A stretch of DNA of 64,000 bases from Plenodomus lindquistii (Eukaryota > Ascomycota > Dothideomycetes > Pleosporales > Leptosphaeriaceae). Location of the stretch: the NCBI GenBank assembly GCA_025504975.1, contig JANUWI010000005.1:930001-994000 (forward strand), in the 5' to 3' direction. Under the pieces are notes generated by a model, which had not been told where the DNA came from, made no database searches, and saw only the letters and a program-made list of their open reading frames with translations. Of the stretch, positions 56,723 to 64,000 are shown piece after piece. The position numbers were made by a program, and so were the translations under genes. Each line of letters begins with the position of its first letter. Position 1 is the stretch's first letter.

Positions 56723-59700
56723 ATGGTCGCCACACGCCGTGGTGCGAAATCCTCCTCGGAGGACGCCCCTGCGCCAGCCAACACGCTCAATGCGCCCCCC
56801 AAGCGCGGCGGCAAGAAGAAGGCAGCAGTCGAGGACGCGCCTGCCCCCGTCGCGAAACCCACAAAACCAACCACAGCAGCTGCCAAACGCAAAGCGAAAG
56901 CTGAGTCTGAAGTCGAGGCCCCTCCTGCGGCAAGGAAGACGACTGTTGCTGTGCGGGCGGCGCGCACAGCCAAGGTTGAGACGAAAGTAGAGACTGCTGC
57001 TGCTGCACCGAAGCGCGCGACGCGAGGCCGCAAGGCCGAGGAGACTGTCGCTGAAGAGGAAGAGGCTGCTGTTGTTGAGCCCGTCGCCAAGCCTGCGTCT
57101 ACGCGTGCGCGCAAGGCTCCGGCGAAGACGGCCATTGTTGAGGAACCTGCTGTTGTTGAGGAAGAGGTCGTGGAAGAAGTTGTCGAAGAGGCCCCTCAGC
57201 CAGCATCGCGAGCACGCAAGGCGCCTGCCAAGAAGGCTCCAGCTCCCAAGAAGCCTGCAGTCACCAAGAAGACCAAAGCGCCAGTTGTCGAAGCGCCTGT
57301 CGTCGAGCCCACCGTCGAAGAGCCCGCTGTTGAAGACGCTGAGCCTGTCGAGCCGGCTCCTCGTGCGCGCAAAGCCGCAGCTCCCAAGGCCGCCGCACCC
57401 ACACCTGTCCTCGCTCCTCGAGCCACACGCGGTCGCAATGTCGCTGCCCTTCCACAAGAGTCACCGCTCAAGGCTCCGGCGCGCAAGCCCACAAAGAAGG
57501 CCGCTGGTGCTGCCCCTGCCGCGCCAGTCATCGTCGCACCCGTCATCGCCGCAAAAGCTGAGCCTGAGCCAGTCGAGGAACCTTTCACAGAGTTTCCTGC
57601 CATTCCCTCAACACCCGGGCACTTTGCCCAAGACTTCACGGCCGCACGTGCCATGAGGGAGTTGCCTCAATACCCCAATACACCTGCGCACATTCAAGCG
57701 CCCATCTCAAGCAAGGCCGCCATGGCAGAGATGCCAGGATACCCTCAAACTCCCGCTCACATCAAGGCTCCCATCAGCTCGAAAGCCGCACTTGCTGAGA
57801 TGCCCAGCTATCCAAACACACCCGCTCATATCAAGGCTCCTAGTCCTGTTGCAGAGGCTATGGCTGCAATTCCTGAGGAGTCTGAGACAGCTGTCCAAGC
57901 TGAGGCTCCTGTTGAGGCCATGGACGTCAACGAGGACGTCATGGACATTGATGAGGAGGTCGTCATTGAGACTAGCAACGAGGATGCTATGGACGAGTTG
58001 CCTGACTACCCGACCACCCCAGCACACATTGCCGCGCCTATTAGCAGCAAAGACGCGCTGAACGAGCTTCCGGACTACCCCAAGACACCTGCGCATATCA
58101 AGGCGCCATTGGCGAATATCGAGGCACTCAACGAGCTGCCCGATTATCCCAAGACGCCCGCACACATCCAGGCACCTGCAATCTCGAGCGAATCGTCTGC
58201 TGAGCTACCTGAAAAGTTCCATACGCCAGTTCAAACCGCATCCTCGCCTGCGGCTACAAGTGCTCAAAAGGCCCCAATTCCGGAATCTACTACACCCACC
58301 CGGATCGCTTCCCCAATTCAAGAAGTTGCGATTGAGACATCGACAACTCCCAAGAGCGTTGCATCAACACCAAAGGCTGCCACACCTGTTGAGGAACCAT
58401 CGACGCCCACTCAACTAAGCTCACCTATCACAGAGGGCAACTTCCTGTCTGGCACTCCACGGATGCCTGGCAACATCACCTGGGGTGTTACTGATCAGGA
58501 AGCATTCGAAGAGCTTCCCGACGGCTATCCTACTACGCCTGCTCACATTCAAGCTCCCGTCTCCACAAAGGATGCATTGGCTGAGCTTCCTGACTACCCC
58601 AAGACCCCAGCCCATATCACTGCTCCTATGACTCCACGTCGCGCTCTCGCTGAGCTGCCGAGCTACCCCACGACTCCTGCACTCGCCATGGAGGCAGCGT
58701 TGCAAGAGGAGATCTGTGCCTCGGTCAAGAAGCAGACCCCATCGCCTCTGGCCAAGAAGCAGACTCCATCTTCTATGGCAAAGGAGCAGTCACCATTGGT
58801 AATCCCAGGTCTTGACGACATCTCCTTCTCGTTCGCCCATGACGCCAGCGAGATCAGCGATGTCACAGACATGGATAGCGAGATGCCTGAACCGACCGCG
58901 ACAAAGATCCCTCTTCCTTCCCTACAGCTCACGGCACCTCCCAAGCTTGCGGCGCCTACCCAGCTTACCGCTACCTTCTCCGCTGCGCAGCCTCCTGCGT
59001 CTCCAATCAAGTCTGCTCTTCGATCGCCCCAGAAGACCGACACCAAGACCCCTAAGAAGGCAGTTACATGGTTCAAGCCCGAGGAGAATGAGGAGTCGCT
59101 GTTGCCCGATGGTCCTCTGAAAGGCATGACCTTCCTTGTCGACGTTACCCGCAATGGAAGGGACCAACAATTCCTGTTCCGCGGTATGCTTGAGGACTTC
59201 GGCGCCAAGGTAGTTCAAGATTGGGAGACCGCTCCTGTTACCCATGTTGCTTTCAAGGACGGCAAGGACGCCACGCTTCAGAAGGTCGTTGCCAGCAAGG
59301 GTGCGATCAAGTGTGTCAATGTTGGATACGTCATGGATTGTGTCGAGAAGAATGCGCGTCTGGATGAGAACCCTTATTTGGTTGATCTCTCCATTGCTGC
59401 TCCTGCTTCTCCCAAGCCTTCCATGGCTAAGAGCTTCTTCACTCCCCTGCGCACACCTTCCCAGTTCAAGGTCATTGCTACTCCTACGCGCAAGAGTCTG
59501 AGCCTGCCTACTACGCCTACCAGCTCTGAGCTTGACCGCTCTTTGGTCATGGATGATGACAAGGAAAATAGCGAGATGGGTGCTTACTTCACCATGGACT
59601 TTGATAAGGAAGTTCGTACCGTACCCCAGAAGAAATCCGTTTTCCTCTTCGGCAGGACCCCGATGAGGACCCCGTCGCAACCCAAGTTCCTCGCGCAGAC

Positions 59701-59821
59701 TCCCATCAAGCCCAAGTCGGCCATCAAGCCTGCTACTACGATTGGCAAGAAGCGCACCATGGAGCAGAGCTTCCCCAGCATCATCTCGGCCCCGCCAAAG
59801 AAGCTGCGTTTGTTCGGTTAA
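56723..59821 (+). CDS. BRCT-domain protein with Ala/Lys/Pro-rich N-terminus and 23-residue repeats
   Basis: A single exon of 1,032 aa starting MVATRRGAKSSSEDAPAP. Residues 1-300 are histone-H1-like (Ala/Lys/Pro/Glu; ARKAPAKKAPAPKK, ATRGRK and ATRGRN, which resemble AT-hook cores), so DNA or chromatin binding is likely. Residues ~300-660 carry about ten copies of a repeat around ELPDYPKTPAHIKAP. One BRCT domain sits at ~795-890 (LKGMTFLVDVTRNGRDQQF, LFRGMLEDFGAKVVQDWE, THVAFKDG, KCVNVGYVMDCVEKNARLDE). A Ser/Thr-Pro-rich tail ends with FGRTPMRTPSQPKF, a KKR basic patch and KKLRLFG. BRCT domains bind phosphopeptides or partner proteins in DNA-damage and cell-cycle control. A nuclear, CDK-regulated scaffold is my inference; the full architecture is unfamiliar to me. 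Confidence 0.85.
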   Translation: MVATRRGAKSSSEDAPAPANTLNAPPKRGGKKKAAVEDAPAPVAKPTKPTTAAAKRKAKAESEVEAPPAARKTTVAVRAARTAKVETKVETAAAAPKRATRGRKAEETVAEEEEAAVVEPVAKPASTRARKAPAKTAIVEEPAVVEEEVVEEVVEEAPQPASRARKAPAKKAPAPKKPAVTKKTKAPVVEAPVVEPTVEEPAVEDAEPVEPAPRARKAAAPKAAAPTPVLAPRATRGRNVAALPQESPLKAPARKPTKKAAGAAPAAPVIVAPVIAAKAEPEPVEEPFTEFPAIPSTPGHFAQDFTAARAMRELPQYPNTPAHIQAPISSKAAMAEMPGYPQTPAHIKAPISSKAALAEMPSYPNTPAHIKAPSPVAEAMAAIPEESETAVQAEAPVEAMDVNEDVMDIDEEVVIETSNEDAMDELPDYPTTPAHIAAPISSKDALNELPDYPKTPAHIKAPLANIEALNELPDYPKTPAHIQAPAISSESSAELPEKFHTPVQTASSPAATSAQKAPIPESTTPTRIASPIQEVAIETSTTPKSVASTPKAATPVEEPSTPTQLSSPITEGNFLSGTPRMPGNITWGVTDQEAFEELPDGYPTTPAHIQAPVSTKDALAELPDYPKTPAHITAPMTPRRALAELPSYPTTPALAMEAALQEEICASVKKQTPSPLAKKQTPSSMAKEQSPLVIPGLDDISFSFAHDASEISDVTDMDSEMPEPTATKIPLPSLQLTAPPKLAAPTQLTATFSAAQPPASPIKSALRSPQKTDTKTPKKAVTWFKPEENEESLLPDGPLKGMTFLVDVTRNGRDQQFLFRGMLEDFGAKVVQDWETAPVTHVAFKDGKDATLQKVVASKGAIKCVNVGYVMDCVEKNARLDENPYLVDLSIAAPASPKPSMAKSFFTPLRTPSQFKVIATPTRKSLSLPTTPTSSELDRSLVMDDDKENSEMGAYFTMDFDKEVRTVPQKKSVFLFGRTPMRTPSQPKFLAQTPIKPKSAIKPATTIGKKRTMEQSFPSIISAPPKKLRLFG
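57600..58700 (+). repeat. 23-residue (69-bp) coding repeat, about ten copies in three blocks
   Basis: Units follow the pattern [AL]xELPxYPxTPAHIxAPxxxKxA. The blocks lie near 57650-57845 (three units), 57990-58185 (three, plus a degenerate fourth) and 58505-58695 (three). DNA copies have drifted while YPxTPAHI is kept, pointing to selection at protein level. Each unit offers a Thr-Pro site. Confidence 0.9.
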
Positions 59822-60442
59822 TTCGACACATTGAACTTGAGCGGCATTTGCTTTGGAGTTATATGGCACTACGGAATGCATTGAGTGGAGCATGGCTATG
59901 GTGTTTACGGTGTTGTTCATCTTACTTTCTTGTGCTTTTTTGAACACACGCAACTCACACTCTGTCTCTCTCCAATTCCTTCCATCGCGGCTTGAGAGTC
60001 CTCATTCCGAGTTGTAGCCACCCCTCGGGTGTTGGCTCCCGTGAGGACTCAATATAGCCAGATTGAGAGAGGAGGTGAGGGACGACAGTGTCAGTCGCAA
60101 TGTGTTCTTGTGTTTTTTATTCTGCGGCTCACTCACTTGGGTTGGGCGTTTGGTTATCATTGTGGTACACCATGTGTATAATGAGGGATGGATACGGTGT
60201 TTGGTTTTGCATAGGCTCCTTGGATCACATGGGATCAGACTGGATGGGATCGGAGTTGTTTTGCTCTTACATACTCTCTGTCACGTAGTATACGAATGGC
60301 ATGATCACTACTTCATCTTTTCTTCTCTAGGGTGTCTGCGACCGAGTATACTCGGACAAGTCATCTTTATGCAATATCCCTACAATCTAAGTCTAAGTCT
60401 AAATTCATATCTCACGATCCCAAAACCCAACATCGCCCCTTT
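59822..60442. other. Intergenic, convergent 3' region
   Basis: 621 bp between the BRCT gene and the FSH1-type gene, which converge. It is AT-richer toward the right. No gene or RNA was recognised. Confidence 0.45.
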
Positions 60443-61420
60443 CTAAAACGGCACATCCATATCCTCAACCCCCTCCTCACTACTCCCCTCCTCCTCACTC
60501 AACACCTCCTTGATAAACCCCACCAACGCATTCACACTCGCCTTCTGCGTACTCGGCAAAAAGTGTCCACCAGGATGATACACGACATAGCGTTCCTCCC
60601 TCCTCTCGCACGCCTCCACAAGCGCCAAACTCCGCTTCTCCTCGACCACCACATCCTGACTCCCCAAAAAATGCAACACAGGCGTGCTAATCTTTGGCTG
60701 ATAAAACGCCATATACGGATGTCGACCCTGCGGCGCGAAACCAGAGTAACTGACTGCGAACTTGAGCGGGGGGTGTATAGGTTCCGGTGCACCGTCTGTA
60801 GTCGTCGAAGAAGAAGTAAAGGATGAAGGGAATTTGACCCCTCCATTCTTTTCCTCCCTTTCAAATGCATCCGCCCGTCCAGATTCCAACAAACTCGCCA
60901 CCATCGCCGCCGCCGCACCCCCCTGCGAAAACCCAACCACCCCGTCAAAAGGCCCGGATTCCTTTAATACTTGCGCAATAGCGCTAAACCCTGTTTCTAA
61001 GCCCTCGTATGTATACGCATCTCCTTCTTCTTCTTCTCCTCCTCCATCACTCTTCTTCCTCCACCAAGCCCACGCATCAATCTCCTTCTCCTGCACACCC
61101 TCCCCATCCTTCCCCTCCGCATCACCCCCCGTCCCACTACCCGCAAGCCAACTCTCATCCGCAGGCGTGAGACGAATCGGTGCAGTCGGATAAACAAGCT
61201 CGATGCCCGCTGGAAACGCTTTTTGCAGTGTTTTTCGTAATGCGCCGGTTTTGGCTTGGAAGAGGGGCCCGGATTGCGTGTATCCGTGTAGCATGAGGAT
61301 CTTGATGGGGCGTGCGGGGGGTAAGGCGGCGGCCATGGTGCGCCAGTGGAGGCGGGTGCGGTGGTGAGCGGGTTGGAGGTTGAGGGATATGGTGGAGAGG
61401 ATGCGTGAGCGGAGGGGCAT
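60443..61420 (-). CDS. FSH1-type serine hydrolase
   Basis: A single exon; 325 aa from the first ATG (61420), or 297 aa from a second in-frame ATG at 61336 (MAAALPPARPIKILMLHGYT), where family similarity begins. The alpha/beta-hydrolase landmarks are ILMLHGYTQSGPLFQAKTGAL, the oxyanion/aromatic 'ELVYPTAPI', the nucleophile GFSQGGAAAAM, the Asp of FLGSQDVVV, and the catalytic His of VVYHPGGHFLP. The family (yeast FSH1-3, human OVCA2) has esterase activity on uncertain substrates. A Glu/Gly/Lys-rich insert lies at residues ~115-160. If the longer start is used, the Arg-rich MPLRSRILSTISLNLQPAHH could be a mitochondrial presequence. The gene ends with an acidic tail. Confidence 0.9.
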   Translation of the reverse strand: MPLRSRILSTISLNLQPAHHRTRLHWRTMAAALPPARPIKILMLHGYTQSGPLFQAKTGALRKTLQKAFPAGIELVYPTAPIRLTPADESWLAGSGTGGDAEGKDGEGVQEKEIDAWAWWRKKSDGGGEEEEGDAYTYEGLETGFSAIAQVLKESGPFDGVVGFSQGGAAAAMVASLLESGRADAFEREEKNGGVKFPSSFTSSSTTTDGAPEPIHPPLKFAVSYSGFAPQGRHPYMAFYQPKISTPVLHFLGSQDVVVEEKRSLALVEACERREERYVVYHPGGHFLPSTQKASVNALVGFIKEVLSEEEGSSEEGVEDMDVPF

Positions 61421-61783
61421 GTACTGTGTGTGTGGAGAGTGGGGGAGGTGCGAGGTGTAGGGAGGGAGGGACGAGGTTTGGGGCGTGGGTGGTGTGATTT
61501 GGGTTGAGGTTTTGGGCAAATCTTTTGGAGGGATTGAGAGATGGTCGGTTAGAGTTGTAGGGTGGGTATGAGGTCATGGGTGTTGGCGGGGCAGTTTTTG
61601 GCGAAGGTAGGCGGGATGGTGTGTAGAGATCTTCAGCATTCACAAGACGAGAGTACAGCACACGTAAAATGTCCATATCTATATTACATGCGCAGTGCAT
61701 GCGCGGAAACCTTGTAAAAGCGGCTCCTTCTAGCTAGACTATTCATAATTCTTTTCAGAATACCATGAACTCATGACATGCCT
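61421..61783. other. Intergenic between FSH1-type gene and RPN5 3' end
   Basis: 363 bp. It holds the FSH1-type promoter and the RPN5 3' UTR. No gene was recognised. Confidence 0.5.
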
Positions 61784-63472
61784 TTACTTCGCCTTTCCTT
61801 TGACGGCCTTGGTCTTCTCAATCTTAGTCGGCTGGATACGCGCCATCATCTCCTCCTTGGTAATGAGATGATCAACGCGCTCCAACAGACCGAGCAAGCT
61901 CTTCATGTTCCCACTCCACTCATTCAGCACATCGTCCGAATCTCTGGGCTTGGAGAATGTAACGACGCGCGCAGGTCGGTCGATCTTGGCGTAAATCGTC
62001 TTTGCAGTGACGAGCTCACTAATGTTCTTCTCCGTCTCGTCCTCGGTCAGATCCAGGAGCTCGGTCAGGCGCGGAATCTGGATGCGAGTGTAGTACTTGG
62101 CGACGACGCGGACGTTGTGCTCGATGACGCGCTTTCGCAGGTCTTGCCACCTCTGGAAAGCCTTGGGGTCGTCTGAGTCGTCCTTCTCCGCGTCGAAGAC
62201 GTCGGTCTCTGTAAGGTGGGGGCCAAATTGCTTGGCTACCATGGGCCACCTCATGAGTTCGGGTACGGTAAACAGCTTGACAAGCTGTGCGTCTTGTGGG
62301 ATCTGCGAGTTTCGCGAGTCGCGTTGTATGCGGTGGATCAGGTCAGACTGCTCATTGTCGTAGGGGGCGAGGATGATGAAGTAGATGACGCGCTGGAGGA
62401 CCTGCAATATTGTCAGTAATAGATCGGTGCGCATGTGAGCGGAGAGCATACCGCTTGAAGCTTCTTGGGGTCTTCCTCCACCGCCTCAGTGTCAAGCACT
62501 TGACGGTAGTGCTTGCAGACGTCCAAGTACTTGTTGTCGTGCTTCGCGAGGGTGATCTGCTGCTCGTAGAACCTAAGCTTCAGATCCGTCACATCATCCT
62601 CAGGCTCAATCGGCGGGTCATCGACACTCCTGGTCTTCTCCTTCTCTTCGCGCTCCTTCTGCTCCTTCTCGAGTTGCTCCGCCGACTTCTTTGGTCTTCG
62701 CGCAAAGTACTTTGTGCTAACCTTCCTGCTCAAGATACCGGCCTGTGTCCAGTCGCCCTTTTCTATGCAAAGCGATACTTGTTGTAGGATGAACTCGGTC
62801 TTCTCTCGTCGGGTCATGGAGCCAAAGGTCTCGACTTGGAGTTCGCAGAGGATGTCCGTGGCCGCATTGATGTCGCCTTGCTCCTTCTTGATGTTGGACA
62901 ATATCCGAGTGACGCGAGCTCGCTCAACTTCGACGAAGATCTGTCATGGGGTTAGTCGACTCCCTTCCATGGCTTCCATTACGCGCTTACCTTGCCCTCG
63001 GTGACGGTTCGTAACGTCTCGATGACGGAGAGCTTGGTCTCGAGGTTTGGTGTGTCATCCAAGAAGCCCATGACGGTCTGCACCATCTTGGTCGTGGCCT
63101 GTTTCAGCTGTCCATGCTTCTTGGAGAGGAGCAGGACCTGCTCGTTCATCAGGTTCCAATCACCCGCATTCTTGGCTATTGTGACGATGGCGACAATGAC
63201 TCGGGACGTGGACGCAAGATCTGACGCCTAGAAAAGGTGAGTATGTGGTCGTGTGCGCATCATGTGGTGGCTGTGTACCTGGCGCGTCTTCTTCTCGAGC
63301 GTGAGCAGCTGGTCAATTCCAGCCTGTGCATTGTTCTACGTTGGGTGTTATTACAACTCCTTCGTCGGCATAGGCTCCCACATACTGCGCCTAGCTTCTC
63401 TGCCTCCGGAATGGCCGCATCTGCCTCCTTGGTAAAGTCCTTGTCGGCCTTGAGCACCTCTCCGCTGGACAT
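61784..63472 (-). CDS. RPN5: 26S proteasome regulatory subunit RPN5 (PSMD12)
   Basis: Five exons (63472-63386, 63335-63279, 63227-62991, 62940-62452, 62401-61784) with four ~50-bp phase-0 introns encode 495 aa. The N-terminal helical-repeat part includes QAGIDQLLTLEKKTRQASDL, DWNLMNEQVLLLSKKHGQLK, NLETKLSVIETLRTVTEGKI and FVEVERARVTRILS. The C-terminal PCI domain contains VIYFIILAPYDNEQSDL, RDSRNSQIPQD, LVKLFTVPELMRWP and VIEHNVRVVAKYYTRI, followed by LTEDETEKNISELV. RPN5 is a lid scaffold subunit of the 19S particle that contacts the deubiquitinase RPN11. A charged Lys/Glu insert sits at ~250-270. All introns are supported by unbroken similarity across each junction. Confidence 0.96.
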
Positions 63473-63785
63473 GGTGGCGGCGGGGTTGTGACGGTGTCTT
63501 TATCGCGGGATTAAGAAAGTTGTGGTGACCTCAGCTGGTTCTCGTGAGAGGTATGGGAGGTAGAGGCGATAGAAACGGTTCGGTGTGGCGCACTTTGTGT
63601 TGTTTGGCTGTGTACTGCAGCCCATTAGTGATGTAGAGCAACTCGCGGGACACGCATGGGCCAACCGCGCTAGGATCAACGATGCACCGAAGAGCTTCAC
63701 ACGAAGGTGATCAACTCATGACATAGCTTCATTCTCCATGTCAAAGTTCTTTATTCTCTTCCTGAACCCGAAGCTTACGAAGCCG
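63473..63785. other. Intergenic, RPN5 promoter
   Basis: 313 bp between the RPN5 start and the stop codon of the next minus-strand gene. No motif is assigned. Confidence 0.5.
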
Positions 63786-64000
63786 TCAGAAGCCATCGCC
63801 GAATCTCAAGTTGACACCTGCTCCATAGCCACTTCCAGGCCCATTGAACCCACCGCGGCTACCATACGGGCCTCCGTACTGACCTGGAACCTGTCCTGGA
63901 TTCCTGGATTCTATCTTCTCTGGGACATATGTTGCACCGTACTTCTTCAATGCCGCCTGTAGGGAGGGCAGTATTGGGGCAATCTCCAAGATCTCGCCTT
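63786..64000 (-). CDS. C-terminal end of an unidentified protein with Gly-rich tail (cut by window edge)
   Basis: The gene enters from the right edge; only the last ~71 codons are visible, ending in TGA at 63786-63788. The segment begins GEILEIAPILPSLQAALKKY and continues GATYVPEKIESRNPGQ. It ends in a Gly/Tyr/Pro-rich tail (QYGGPYGSRGGFNGPGSGYG) and NLRFGDGF. The tail resembles low-complexity regions of RNA-binding or vesicle-associated proteins. I cannot name the family from this fragment. Confidence 0.7.
   Translation of the reverse strand, partial: GEILEIAPILPSLQAALKKYGATYVPEKIESRNPGQVPGQYGGPYGSRGGFNGPGSGYGAGVNLRFGDGF

Noticed and set aside
1..64000. Secondary-metabolite cluster, mating locus or integrated virus
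   Set aside because: No PKS, NRPS, terpene cyclase, mating HMG/alpha-box gene or viral replication gene was seen; the Ste6-like transporter alone does not suggest a mating locus.
1..64000. tRNA or rRNA genes
   Set aside because: I scanned intergenic regions by eye for B-box-like GGTTCGANTCC and found no match with cloverleaf flanks; tRNAscan-SE would be decisive.

Overview
The window looks like nuclear DNA of a filamentous ascomycete (Pezizomycotina; Dothideomycetes/Pleosporales is my guess from gene types, not a proven placement). Genes are compact, lie on both strands, and carry short introns (about 44-74 bp) with GT-AG ends and CTRAY-like branch sites. I joined the exons by eye; every splice chain given here keeps the reading frame, and most restore a conserved family motif. 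No rRNA, tRNA, CRISPR array, intact transposon or prophage was seen.

Left part (1-25 kb): a 5'-truncated coiled-coil gene; TFIIIA and the shared RNA polymerase subunit RPB6 on a divergent promoter; S-formylglutathione hydrolase; the tRNA exportin LOS1/Xpot; a secreted, probably GPI-anchored protein of the DUF7729 type; a proline-rich protein ending in a six-cysteine module; a sirtuin; a SANT/Myb-like regulator with a Q/M/H-rich tail; and a secreted GH3 beta-glucosidase. Two segments of about 2 kb (9.5-11.8 kb and 20.5-22.5 kb) hold no recognisable gene.

Middle (27-40.4 kb): the standout is one gene encoding at least 4,429 residues. It starts with a WSC carbohydrate-binding domain and continues as a roughly 4,000-residue Ser/Thr/Ala polymer. 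That polymer contains a triplicated 189-bp repeat, recurring short acidic-aliphatic islands, four copies of a beta-prone VVVIIPPSTPT-type segment, an Arg-Thr run, and a GYPxN-repeat tail. It is a candidate giant cell-surface adhesin or amyloid-type wall protein. I could not find its first coding exon, which should carry the signal peptide.

Right part (41-64 kb): a small Cys/His protein; a PIN-domain/RGG protein; TRAX with an 18-nt microexon; GPI mannosyltransferase I (GPI14); a full-length ABCB/Ste6-type transporter; PBDC1 (the eEF1A chaperone family); WDR6/Rtt10; a BRCT protein with a 23-residue TP-rich repeat; an FSH1-type serine hydrolase; the 26S proteasome subunit RPN5; and the C-terminal end of an unidentified Gly-rich protein. 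Several genes serve Pol III/tRNA/translation biology (TFIIIA, RPB6, LOS1, TRAX, WDR6, PBDC1). Others serve the cell surface or secretion (DUF7729, GH3, the WSC giant, GPI14). I see no evidence that either set is co-regulated.
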